64,000 bases of DNA from JBGQOG01 sp052113705. Its GTDB lineage: Bacteria; Pseudomonadota; Alphaproteobacteria; Rhodobacterales; Rhodobacteraceae. The position numbers were made by a program, and so were the translations under genes. The stretch is taken from contig NZ_JBGQOG010000012.1 in assembly GCF_052113705.1 (NCBI RefSeq), forward strand, positions 62,001 to 126,000, in the 5' to 3' direction. Positions 17,626 to 25,149 of this stretch are shown here, in pieces. Below the pieces are notes generated by a model, which was given only the letters and a program-made list of their open reading frames with translations, was not told the origin of the DNA and did not search any database. Within the stretch, counting starts at the first letter, position 1. Every line of letters begins with the position of its first letter.

Positions 17626-18312
17626 ATGAGCCAGATCCCCGAGATTGCCCGCGCCGATTGGATGACGACGCAGGATTACGCCTATGCCCGCCTGCGCCAT
17701 GCGATCCTGTTGGGGGCATTGCGGCCAGGCACGGCGTTGACCTTTCGGGGCCTCGCGCAGCGCCTGTCGCTCAGCCCCACGCCGATCCGCGAGGCGATGC
17801 GGCGGCTTTCCTCGGAAAACGCGATCGAGGTTCTGGGGAACCGGCGCTTGCAGGTGCCGCTGATGACACTGGCCCGCTTTGAAGAGCTGGTGCAGTTGCG
17901 GATCACATTGGAAACCCATGCTGCGGAGCGGGCTTTTCCCTATGTGTCAGAGATGGAAATTGCCGCGCTGACCGCGCTCGACACCGAGATGGACGCGGCG
18001 ATTGAGGCGCGCGATCTGGATGCGCTGACCCAGTTGAATCAGGCCTTTCACAAGCGGCTCTACAGCCTCAATCCTCAGGCGCCGGTGATGCCCCTGATCG
18101 AAAGCCTCTGGCTGCAGCTCGGCCCCTTTCAGCGGCAGGTGATCGAGCATATTGACAGCATCAATGTGATCGACCGGCACAAGGAAATGCTGGCCGCGAT
18201 GCGCGCGCGCGACCTGGCGGCGCTGCTGGCCGCCCTTGAGGGCGACATCCGTGACGGGTCGATCCGCGCGGGCCGCCAGATGCTGCTGCGGGCCGCGCAG
18301 ATCCCCGACTGA
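17626..18312 (+). CDS. GntR family (FCD/FadR-type) transcriptional regulator of the puuAB-like pair
   Basis: Protein of 228 residues with an N-terminal winged helix (about 15-80, LTFRGLAQRLSLSPTPIREAMRRLSSENAIEV). A C-terminal all-helical FCD ligand domain (about 90-215) follows, with the usual Asp/His metal residues (LNQAFHKRLY, IDRHKEMLAAMRARD). The ATG at 17626 has GAGG five bases upstream; the frame is open from 17554. Divergence from puuA and the repeated ATGTGATAG elements in the shared promoter region suggest that it represses amine catabolism until the amine or its glutamyl derivative is present. Confidence 0.85.
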   Translation: MSQIPEIARADWMTTQDYAYARLRHAILLGALRPGTALTFRGLAQRLSLSPTPIREAMRRLSSENAIEVLGNRRLQVPLMTLARFEELVQLRITLETHAAERAFPYVSEMEIAALTALDTEMDAAIEARDLDALTQLNQAFHKRLYSLNPQAPVMPLIESLWLQLGPFQRQVIEHIDSINVIDRHKEMLAAMRARDLAALLAALEGDIRDGSIRAGRQMLLRAAQIPD

Positions 18313-18349
18313 CACGCGGACCGGCAGCGGCGGCGGTCACCCCAAGAAT

Positions 18350-18365
18350 AATGTGATAGCGTTTT
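18350..18365. repeat. Second copy of the 16-mer AATGTGATAGCGTTTT
   Basis: Exact copy of 17531-17546, located 38 bases downstream of the GntR stop codon and about 380 bases upstream of bioB. It may be a further operator, or a trace of a duplication that placed promoter sequence after the gene. Confidence 0.6.
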
Positions 18366-18571
18366 ACGCGACGACGCCAGGTAGATCGAGACGTCACTCG
18401 GGCGCCACGCGCCGCCACGCCAGCCCGGCGCCACGGCGTGATCCTTGGGGCAAAACGCCGGGCACCCTGCCCCTCACGCCCCCCTTGGGGGCATTTACGC
18501 GCGGGATTCGGCGCCGCCACATCCTGTCATGACTTTTATATATAGTTTTTTCCGAAGAAGACCTTGAGGCT

Positions 18572-18608
18572 GCCGTTGAGCGGGACCGCCCGCGCGGCGC
18601 CTAACGGC
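18572..18608 (+). other. Two-part hairpin in the 416-base spacer before bioB
   Basis: Outer arms GCCGTT / AACGGC enclose an inner GCGGG / CCCGC stem. It lies upstream of the BioR box, so it is more likely the 3' end of a GntR transcript than a bioB leader. The rest of 18313-18728 shows an AT-rich patch at 18531-18551 and no gene. Confidence 0.35.
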
Positions 18609-18649
18609 CTGCGGGAGAGCATTGTTCGTACTTGGTCCATGACATCATA

Positions 18650-18661
18650 ATTATAGATAGT
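18650..18661. promoter_or_regulatory. BioR operator upstream of bioB
   Basis: ATTATAGATAGT, matching the known alphaproteobacterial BioR box (TTATAGATAA type) at 9 of 10 positions. The identical 12-mer occurs, on the other strand, upstream of bioR at 24768-24779. It lies 68 bases before the bioB start codon, in the AT-rich promoter region. Confidence 0.82.
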
Positions 18662-18728
18662 TTATCAGGTTAACCCGGCTGTCCTGAATATTTATCAATA
18701 GTTGATCATCCCCCGCCAGGAGCCGCAG

Positions 18729-19739
18729 ATGTCCCCCCGCCCCGTTCACGCTGCCGACCTCTATTCCCTCCCCCTGATGGACCTGCTCTTTCGCGCCCAA
18801 AGCGTGCACCGCCAGCATTTTGACCCCAACAGCGTGCAATGCTCGAAGCTTCTCTCGATCAAAACCGGCGGCTGCCCGGAGGATTGTGCCTATTGCTCGC
18901 AATCGGCGCGCAACGGCTCGGATCTTGGCGCCTCGAAGCTGATGGAGGTGGAGCGGGTGCTGGCCGAGGCGCGCCGTGCCAAAGCCGCCGGGGCGACGCG
19001 CTATTGCATGGGGGCCGCCTGGCGCTCGCCGAAAGAGCGCGACATGCCCGCCGTGCTGGCCATGGTGCAGGGGGTCAAGGACCTCGGGCTGGAGACCTGC
19101 ATGACCTTGGGGATGCTGGACAGCGATCAGGCGCTGCGGCTGAAGGCGGCGGGGCTTGATTATTACAACCACAACATCGACACCTCCGAGCGCTATTATG
19201 CGGAAGTCATCACCACCCGCAGCTTTCAGGACCGGCTGGAGACGCTGGCGCGGGTGCGCGCGGCGGGCATTCATGTCTGCGCCGGGGGCATCGTCGGCAT
19301 GGGCGAGACGGCGGCGGACCGGATGGCGATGCTCGACACTTTGGCCGGGCTGCCGGACGCGCCGGAATCGGTGCCGATCAACATGCTGATGCCGATGGCG
19401 GGCACGCCGCTGGCCGACACGCCGCCGCTCGACCCGATCGAGTTTGTGCGCACCATCGCCACCGCGCGGATCCTGATGCCCACCTCTTATGTCCGCCTTT
19501 CTGCCGGGCGTTCGGAAATGAGCGATGAATTGCAGGCTTTGTGCTTCTTTGCCGGGGCGAATTCGATCTTTGTCGGTGACAAACTGCTGACCGCAGGCAA
19601 TCCCGATGAGGACAAGGACGCGCGCCTGTTCGCCAAACTCGGTCTCAGGGCAGAAATGCTGGCCGAGGCGGCGCCCGCCCCCGATCACGCAGCCGAGCCG
19701 GAACATGGCTGCGCCTGCGCCGGTGGCTGCGCGGTGTGA
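18729..19739 (+). CDS. bioB: Biotin synthase (radical SAM)
   Basis: Protein of 336 residues. The radical-SAM cluster motif is Cys49-Cys53-Cys56 (GGCPEDCAYCSQSA). Other family blocks are RYCMGAAWRSPKERD, YYNHNIDTSERYY, SFQDRLETLARVRAAGI, and a [2Fe-2S]-site region ending in RLSAGRSEM. It inserts sulfur into dethiobiotin. The C terminus carries a short Cys-rich tail (HGCACAGGCAV). ATG 18729 has AGGAG six bases upstream. First gene of a six-gene operon; the next gene overlaps or follows within 8 bases. Confidence 0.96.
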   Translation: MSPRPVHAADLYSLPLMDLLFRAQSVHRQHFDPNSVQCSKLLSIKTGGCPEDCAYCSQSARNGSDLGASKLMEVERVLAEARRAKAAGATRYCMGAAWRSPKERDMPAVLAMVQGVKDLGLETCMTLGMLDSDQALRLKAAGLDYYNHNIDTSERYYAEVITTRSFQDRLETLARVRAAGIHVCAGGIVGMGETAADRMAMLDTLAGLPDAPESVPINMLMPMAGTPLADTPPLDPIEFVRTIATARILMPTSYVRLSAGRSEMSDELQALCFFAGANSIFVGDKLLTAGNPDEDKDARLFAKLGLRAEMLAEAAPAPDHAAEPEHGCACAGGCAV

Positions 19740-19747
19740 GGCCGGAA

Positions 19748-20878
19748 ATGACGGCCTTTCCCCGCCATGCCGAGGCCCTAGCGGCCCTGTCGCAGCGCGG
19801 CCGCTTGCGGCAGCTGCATCCCGCGAATGGCATCGACTTCGCCTCGAATGATTATCTCGGCCTGGCCCGCTCGCGCATTTTGCAGGCTGCCGCATCCGAA
19901 GCTCTGGCACGCGGGGTGCCGGTGGGCGCGGGCGGCTCGCGTCTGTTGCGCGGCACCCACCCGGAGCATGAGGCGCTGGAGGCGGAAGCGGCTGCCTTCT
20001 TTGGCAGCGCGGCTGCGCTCTATATGGGCGGCGGCTTTCAGGCCAATCAGGCGCTGTTCGCCAGCCTGCCGATGCAGGGCGATCTGGTGCTGCATGACGT
20101 GCTGATCCATGCCAGCGCGCATGAGGGGATACGGCTGGGCCGCGCCGATGCGCAGGCTTTCCGGCACAACGATGTGGCCCATGCCGAAGACCTCTTGCGC
20201 GACTGGCGGCGGGCGGGCGGCAAGGGGCGGGTCTGGCTTGCGGTGGAAAGCATCTATTCGATGGAGGGCGACCGCGCGCCGCTGGAGGATCTTGCCGCCC
20301 TCGCCCGCGCGCATGAGGCGGTGCTGGTGGTGGATGAGGCGCATGCCACCGGGGTGCACGGGCCGGGCGGGCGCGGGCTGGCCCGGCAGGGCGATCTGGC
20401 GCTGATCACCCTGCACACCTGCGGCAAGGGCCTTGGGGCTTCGGGCGCGCTGATCTGCGCCGAGCGGGTGGTGATTGACACGCTGGTGACCAAGGCGCGG
20501 CCGTTTCTGTTTGCCACTGCGCCCGCGCCGCTCAGTGCGGCCATCGTACGTGCCAGCCTGCGCGCGCTCAACGATCATCCGGAGCTGCAAAAAGCGGCCG
20601 CCGCACGCATCGCCCATGCGCAGGCCGAAGCCGCGCGGCTGTGCGGCCTTGGGCCGTTCGGGAGCCAGATCCTGCCGGTGATCATCGGCGCCGACCACGC
20701 TGCCCTGTCGCTGGCGGGGGCGCTGCAGGCACGCGGCTTTGACGTGCGCGCCATCCGGCCGCCCACCGTGCCGCGCGGCACCGCCCGGCTGCGCATCTCG
20801 GTCACCGGCGGGGTGACTGCCGCCCAGATCACGGGGCTGATGCAGGCCCTGTCGACATTGCAAGGAGAGGCCCGATGA
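19748..20878 (+). CDS. bioF: 8-amino-7-oxononanoate synthase (KAPA synthase)
   Basis: PLP enzyme of about 376 residues. Family motifs are FASNDYLGLARS, GGSRLLRGTHPEHE, DEAHATGVHGPGGRG and the PLP-lysine region TCGKGLGASGA. It condenses pimeloyl-ACP (or CoA) with alanine. The ATG at 19748 follows GAGG; an alternative GTG at 19736 would overlap the bioB stop (GTGA). The 3' end overlaps bioD by 4 bases. Confidence 0.94.
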   Translation: MTAFPRHAEALAALSQRGRLRQLHPANGIDFASNDYLGLARSRILQAAASEALARGVPVGAGGSRLLRGTHPEHEALEAEAAAFFGSAAALYMGGGFQANQALFASLPMQGDLVLHDVLIHASAHEGIRLGRADAQAFRHNDVAHAEDLLRDWRRAGGKGRVWLAVESIYSMEGDRAPLEDLAALARAHEAVLVVDEAHATGVHGPGGRGLARQGDLALITLHTCGKGLGASGALICAERVVIDTLVTKARPFLFATAPAPLSAAIVRASLRALNDHPELQKAAAARIAHAQAEAARLCGLGPFGSQILPVIIGADHAALSLAGALQARGFDVRAIRPPTVPRGTARLRISVTGGVTAAQITGLMQALSTLQGEAR

Positions 20879-21501
20879 AGCGGAACGCGGTTGTCGTTGC
20901 TGGAACCGATACCGAGATCGGCAAAACGGTGTTTGCTGCCGGGCTCACCGCCGCGCTCGGCGCGCGGTATTGGAAACCCGTGCAGGCGGGGCTGGAGGGC
21001 GAGAGCGACAGCGAGACCGTCGCCCGCCTCTCGGGCTGCGCGGTCCTGCCCGAGGCCTACCGGCTGCCCCTGCCCGCCTCGCCGCACCGTGCCGCGGCCG
21101 CTGCGGGGATCGAGATCGATCCCGCGCGGCTGCATCCACCAGAGGTTTCCGGCCCACTGGTGATCGAGGGCAGCGGCGGTCTGATGGTGCCGCTGACCCG
21201 CCGCCTGCTCTATCTCGACGTGATCGCGGAGTGGAAGCTGCCGGTCATTCTGGCCTGCCGCACGGCACTCGGCACCATCAACCACAGCCTGCTCTCACTG
21301 GCGGCGCTGCGGGCGCGGGCGGTTCCGCTGCTGGGGCTGGTTTTTCTGGGCGATGAGGTCGCCGACACGCAAGAGATCATCTGCGAGATGGGTCAGGTGG
21401 CCAGCCTCGGGCGGCTGCCGCGCCTGGATCCGCTGACGCCCGAGGGCCTGCGGGCGGCCTTTGCGCAGATCGACCTCGCCCGCATCCGGGGGGTGCTGTG
21501 A
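20875..21501 (+). CDS. bioD: Dethiobiotin synthetase
   Basis: Protein of 208 residues with the P-loop GTDTEIGKT (about 10-18), WKPVQAGLEGESDSE, and the IEGSGGLMVPL substrate loop. It makes dethiobiotin from DAPA, CO2 and ATP. The start overlaps bioF by ATGA, and the stop abuts the bioA start codon. Length is slightly short but complete. Confidence 0.93.
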   Translation: MKRNAVVVAGTDTEIGKTVFAAGLTAALGARYWKPVQAGLEGESDSETVARLSGCAVLPEAYRLPLPASPHRAAAAAGIEIDPARLHPPEVSGPLVIEGSGGLMVPLTRRLLYLDVIAEWKLPVILACRTALGTINHSLLSLAALRARAVPLLGLVFLGDEVADTQEIICEMGQVASLGRLPRLDPLTPEGLRAAFAQIDLARIRGVL

Positions 21502-22790
21502 TGCTCAGCGACCGCGCCTTTGATGCCGCCCATCTCTGGCATCCCTATGCCGGCATGACCACGCCCGGCCCCGTGCATGAGGTGGCCGAGGCGGAGGGGG
21601 TCTGGCTGACGCTCCGCGACGGCACAAGGATGATTGACGCCATGTCCTCCTGGTGGTGCGCGGCGCATGGCCACCGGCACCCGGCACTGGTGGCCGCGAT
21701 GACCGCACAGCTGCAACGCCTGCCGCATGTGATGTTCGGCGGGTTGACGCATGGCCCGGCAATTGACCTGGGGCGCAAACTGCTGGCCCTGCTGCCCGAG
21801 GGGCTGAACCGCATCTTTTACGCCGACAGCGGCTCAGTTGCCGTTGAGGTGGCGCTGAAGATGGCGCTGCAGGCGCAGGTGGCGCGGGGGCATCCGGGCC
21901 GCACCCGGTTTGCCAGCGTGCGCGGCGGCTATCACGGCGACACCTGGAAAGCGATGAGCCTTTGCGACCCCGAGACGGGTATGCATGGCCATTTCGGTTC
22001 GGCACTGGCCCCGCAGATATTTGTCCCCGCACCGCCGGTTCGCTTCGGCGATGCCTGGCCCGAAGACCCCGAGCGGAACGGCCTCGCGGCGGTCGCCGAT
22101 CTCTTTGGCCGGCAGCACGATCAGATTGCCGCCTTCATTCTTGAACCGGTGGTGCAGGGTGCGGGCGGCATGCGCTTTTATCACCCCGCCTATCTGCGGG
22201 GGCTGCGCGATTTGTGCGACCAGCATGGCATCCTGCTGATCCTTGACGAGATCGCGACCGGCTTTGGCCGCACCGGCCGCATGTTCGCGATGGAGCACGC
22301 GGCGGTGGTCCCCGACATCCTCTGCCTCGGCAAAGCGCTCACCGGTGGCATGATGAGCTTTGCCGCCACCATCGCCACAACCGCCGTGGCGCAGGCAATC
22401 TCGACCGGCAGTCCCGGCGTACTGATGCACGGCCCCACCTTCATGGCCAATCCGCTGGCCTGCGCCGCCGCCGCCGCCAGCCTCGACCTGCTGGCCATGG
22501 GCGAATGGCCGGCACAGGTTGCCGCGATTGAGACCCAACTGTCCGCAGCCCTCGCCCCGGCCCGTGCCCTGCCCGGCGTCGCCGATGTCCGCATCCTTGG
22601 CGCAATCGGCGTAATCGAGATGCGCCAGCCGCTTGATGCACCCCACGTGCACGCCCATGCGCGCCATTCGGGCGTGTTCCTGCGGCCTTTCGGGCGGCTC
22701 CTCTACACGATGCCGCCCTATATCACCACGCCGGACGAGCTGAGCCTGATTACGCAGACCATGCTCGAGATCGCGGGATGGCACCAATGA
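21501..22790 (+). CDS. bioA: Adenosylmethionine:8-amino-7-oxononanoate aminotransferase (DAPA synthase)
   Basis: Protein of 429 residues, class III aminotransferase. BioA-specific blocks are HLWHPYAGMT at the N terminus, DAMSSWWCAAHGHRHP, GGYHGDTWKAMSLCDPETGMH, DEIATGFGRTG and the PLP lysine in CLGKALTGG. The ATG at 21501 overlaps the last base of the bioD stop; a GTG lies just before it. It uses S-adenosylmethionine as amino donor, as the family does. Confidence 0.94.
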   Translation: MLSDRAFDAAHLWHPYAGMTTPGPVHEVAEAEGVWLTLRDGTRMIDAMSSWWCAAHGHRHPALVAAMTAQLQRLPHVMFGGLTHGPAIDLGRKLLALLPEGLNRIFYADSGSVAVEVALKMALQAQVARGHPGRTRFASVRGGYHGDTWKAMSLCDPETGMHGHFGSALAPQIFVPAPPVRFGDAWPEDPERNGLAAVADLFGRQHDQIAAFILEPVVQGAGGMRFYHPAYLRGLRDLCDQHGILLILDEIATGFGRTGRMFAMEHAAVVPDILCLGKALTGGMMSFAATIATTAVAQAISTGSPGVLMHGPTFMANPLACAAAAASLDLLAMGEWPAQVAAIETQLSAALAPARALPGVADVRILGAIGVIEMRQPLDAPHVHAHARHSGVFLRPFGRLLYTMPPYITTPDELSLITQTMLEIAGWHQ

Positions 22791-23401
22791 AGCAGCGATG
22801 GTTGCGCCGCGCAGGCGCCCCCGATCTGATCATCCTGTGCACCGGCTGGGCCGTCGGTGCCGCGCCTTTCGCCGCCCTGCAGGGCGCTGCCGATCTTCTG
22901 CTCCTGTCGGATTACCGGGAGCTGAGCACCCCGGAAATCCCGCAGGCCGCATACCGGCGCGTCAGCCTCGTTGCCTATTCCTTCGGTGTCGCCGCCGCCT
23001 GTCATCTGGCCGCCGATTGCCCCCCCCTGGCGCGCAAAGTGGCGATCAGCGGCACGGCGACGCCCCTGAATGCCACCACCGGCATCCCACCGGCGGTGTT
23101 TCATCAAACCGAGCGCCATCTGAGCACCTCCGGCCTGCGCGCCTTTGCCCGCCGTGCGGAATGCGCGGTGGAGGAGCCCGCCGATCTGGACGCCCTGCGC
23201 GCCGAATTGCGGGCGGTGGCGGCGCGGCCCGCCGCGTCACCGCCCGCCTTTGACCGCATCTGGCTTGGATCGCGCGACCGCATCTTTCCGCCCGAAAATC
23301 TGGCCCTTGCGTGGCAGGATCAGGCTGCGCGTGTCCGTTGGCGCGATTGCGGACACAACCCGATGCCCGGTTTTCGCCACTGGGACGAGGTCCTCGCATG
23401 A
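22787..23401 (+). CDS. bioG: BioG-type pimeloyl-[ACP] methyl ester esterase
   Basis: Protein of 204 residues of the BioG (DUF452) alpha/beta hydrolase group. The nucleophile is Ser65 in LVAYSFGVAAA, the acid is Asp in WLGSRDRIFPP, and the His is in RDCGHNPMPGF. BioG removes the methyl ester from pimeloyl-ACP methyl ester and so ends the BioC-initiated fatty-acid-like route. It overlaps bioA by 4 bases and bioC by 4 bases. It takes the place of bioH or bioZ, which are not in the window. Confidence 0.88.
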   Translation: MKQRWLRRAGAPDLIILCTGWAVGAAPFAALQGAADLLLLSDYRELSTPEIPQAAYRRVSLVAYSFGVAAACHLAADCPPLARKVAISGTATPLNATTGIPPAVFHQTERHLSTSGLRAFARRAECAVEEPADLDALRAELRAVAARPAASPPAFDRIWLGSRDRIFPPENLALAWQDQAARVRWRDCGHNPMPGFRHWDEVLA

Positions 23402-24141
23402 GCGGTTTGACCCAGCGGGTGGCGCGCAGCTTTGGCCGCAGTGCTCCGAGTTATGATGCCGCTGCGACAGCGCAAAAGGCGATTGCCGCGGAAGTCTTCG
23501 GGCGGCTCATGGCGCATCGGGGCCCAGAGCCCCTGCCCCGGGTGCTGGAGGCGGGGTATGGTTCGGGCCATTTCACCCGCCATTTGCTGCGCTTACCGAT
23601 AGGGACGCTCTGGCTGAACGACCTCGCGTCACCGCCGCTGGCCGCCTGTCCGCAGGCCGTTTACCTGCCCGGCGACATCCGGTCAGCGGTTCTGCCCGCC
23701 GATCTTGATCTGGTGGCCTCCACCTCCATGATCCAATGGCTGCCAGACCCAAAAGCCACCCTTGCGCATCTGGGGCGGGCGGTTCGGCCCGGAGGCTGGA
23801 TGGCCATCTCCGGCTTTGGCCCCGGTCATTTTCCGGAATTGCGCCAGTTGGGCAGCGCGGCCGCGGCCCCTTCGTGTCTGAGCGCGGCGGCATTGGCCGC
23901 ACTGCTGCCGCCCGGATGGCAGCTGCGCGAGGCGCGGGATTTCACCCGGCAGCTGTGGTTTTCCACGCCGATGCAGGTTCTGCAGCATCTGCGGGCGACG
24001 GGGGTGAACGGCTGCGCCCGCAGGTGCTGGAGCCGAGCCGCGCTGAATGCATTTTGCGCAGGCTACAGCGCAGCATTCGGCACTGCAGAGGGCGTGCCGC
24101 TGACCTATTGCCCCACAGTGATCATCGCGCAAAAGCGTTAG
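23398..24141 (+). CDS. bioC: Malonyl-ACP O-methyltransferase
   Basis: Protein of 247 residues. The SAM-binding motif is VLEAGYGSGHFTRHLL (about 50-65), which replaces the common EIGCGTG; it is followed by LDLVASTSMIQWLPDP, typical of BioC. It methylates malonyl-ACP to start pimelate synthesis. Last gene of the operon: its TAG stop shares bases with the stop of the convergent bioR (24138-24141), so there is no intergenic terminator. Confidence 0.9.
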   Translation: MSGLTQRVARSFGRSAPSYDAAATAQKAIAAEVFGRLMAHRGPEPLPRVLEAGYGSGHFTRHLLRLPIGTLWLNDLASPPLAACPQAVYLPGDIRSAVLPADLDLVASTSMIQWLPDPKATLAHLGRAVRPGGWMAISGFGPGHFPELRQLGSAAAAPSCLSAAALAALLPPGWQLREARDFTRQLWFSTPMQVLQHLRATGVNGCARRCWSRAALNAFCAGYSAAFGTAEGVPLTYCPTVIIAQKR

Positions 24142-24746
24142 TTCAGCCGCGACAGGTGCCGCTCAAGAATGCTGGTTGCCATGCGCGGATCCTTGCGCCG
24201 GATCGCCGCCATCAGCGCATGGTGATCGGGATCGATCCGGGGACGCCAGCGGTCTTTGTAATGCACCAGGATGTAGCGCGCGGCCAGCAATTGCAGGTTC
24301 GCAATCTCTTCCAGCAAACGCGGCATGGCACAGCCTGCCATTGTCGCCATGTGAAAGGCGCGGTTGGCGGCCTCCCAGTCAAAGATGTTCTCGCAGGCAT
24401 CACAGTGCCGCCGCGCCTCTTCGGCGGCGCCAATCTGCGCCGGGGTCAGCTGCGGCACCGAATGCATGAGCGCCACCGGCTCCAGCGCAAGACGCATCAC
24501 CTTCACCTCGCGCTGCGCATCGGGATCAAGCGGCGCCACCCGCACCCCGTGGCGTGGTTTGCTGACGGCCAAACCCTTGGCGACCAATCGCAAAAACGCC
24601 TCGCGCACGGGGACATGGCTGACCCGGAACTCCTCCGCAATATGATCCTGCCGCAGCTTTTCGCCCGGCAAAAAACCGCCCCGGATGATCCGGTAGCTCA
24701 GATCCTCAGCGATTTTCTCCGGTGAAAGGCTACGGCCCTCGGTCAT
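24138..24746 (-). CDS. bioR: BioR, GntR-family repressor of biotin synthesis
   Basis: Protein of 202 residues. A winged helix (about 8-75, KLRQDHIAEEFRVSHVPVREAFLRLVAKGL) is followed by an FCD domain (about 85-200; DWEAANRAFHMATMAGC, DPDHHALMAAIRRKDPRMA). Identification as BioR rests on position and on operators: it is convergent with the biotin operon, and an identical ATTATAGATAGT box sits both 22 bases before its own start and upstream of bioB. This predicts autoregulation and repression of bioBFDAGC. The frame stays open to 24947, but the box would then lie inside the gene, so the ATG at 24746 is preferred. Confidence 0.88.
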   Translation of the reverse strand: MTEGRSLSPEKIAEDLSYRIIRGGFLPGEKLRQDHIAEEFRVSHVPVREAFLRLVAKGLAVSKPRHGVRVAPLDPDAQREVKVMRLALEPVALMHSVPQLTPAQIGAAEEARRHCDACENIFDWEAANRAFHMATMAGCAMPRLLEEIANLQLLAARYILVHYKDRWRPRIDPDHHALMAAIRRKDPRMATSILERHLSRLN

Positions 24747-24767
24747 GTCTGGCGCGCGCCCCGCGAT

Positions 24768-24779
24768 ACTATCTATAAT
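24768..24779. promoter_or_regulatory. BioR operator upstream of bioR
   Basis: ACTATCTATAAT on the plus strand is the exact reverse complement of the 12-mer upstream of bioB. It lies 22 bases before the bioR start, where binding would block transcription. Confidence 0.82.
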
Positions 24780-24825
24780 CCACCCTATAGCGCAAAGCGG
24801 CCACGGGCGGCAAGACGGGCCGGGC

Positions 24826-24862
24826 CCGGAGCGCCAACGCAGCGCGTTGGCCGCCGCTCCGG
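24826..24862. other. Long GC-rich hairpin between bioR and LysR remnant
   Basis: CCGGAGC-GCCAACGC, loop AGC, GCGTTGGC-(cgcc)-GCTCCGG: 15 pairs with a 4-base bulge on one side. It has no T-run. It may be a terminator relic of the decayed LysR locus or a dispersed palindrome. Confidence 0.45.
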
Positions 24863-24908
24863 CCTGTCTGGCGCGGCACGGCACGCCGATGCGGGACAAG
24901 GGCGGATC

Positions 24909-25075
24909 ATGACCTCGCACACCTGGCTGGCCCGCTGTTTCGCCCAAGGCATGCTGCAGCCCGTGCTGGCCGACTGGCGGCCCGCGTTCGATGGCCCCAG
25001 CACTATTGCTAAAGCCGCTTCAGGCCCGCCACGCTGCGCGCCTTTGTCGGTCTGATTGCCAAAGACCATCAGGCC
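24909..25075 (+). pseudogene. Remnant of a LysR-family regulator (C-terminal substrate-domain fragment)
   Basis: In one frame from 24909 the translation runs QGMLQPVLADWRPAFDGP. After a shift to the next frame near 25000 it continues HYC-stop-SRFRPATLRAFVGLIA. Together these resemble the last part of LysR effector domains (L-V-P-V-L-x-D-W ... L-Y-Y-x-S-R-x-x-P-A-x-L-R-A-F-V-D-x-I). The frame change and an in-frame stop mark it as decayed. No N-terminal helix-turn-helix is visible upstream. The extent given is approximate. Confidence 0.5.
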
Positions 25076-25149
25076 GGGGCACAAGCCGCACCACAGGTCT
25101 GCGACCGGCATCGGCCCCATACCACAGGTGCAGCAGCATCAGGCCAGGG

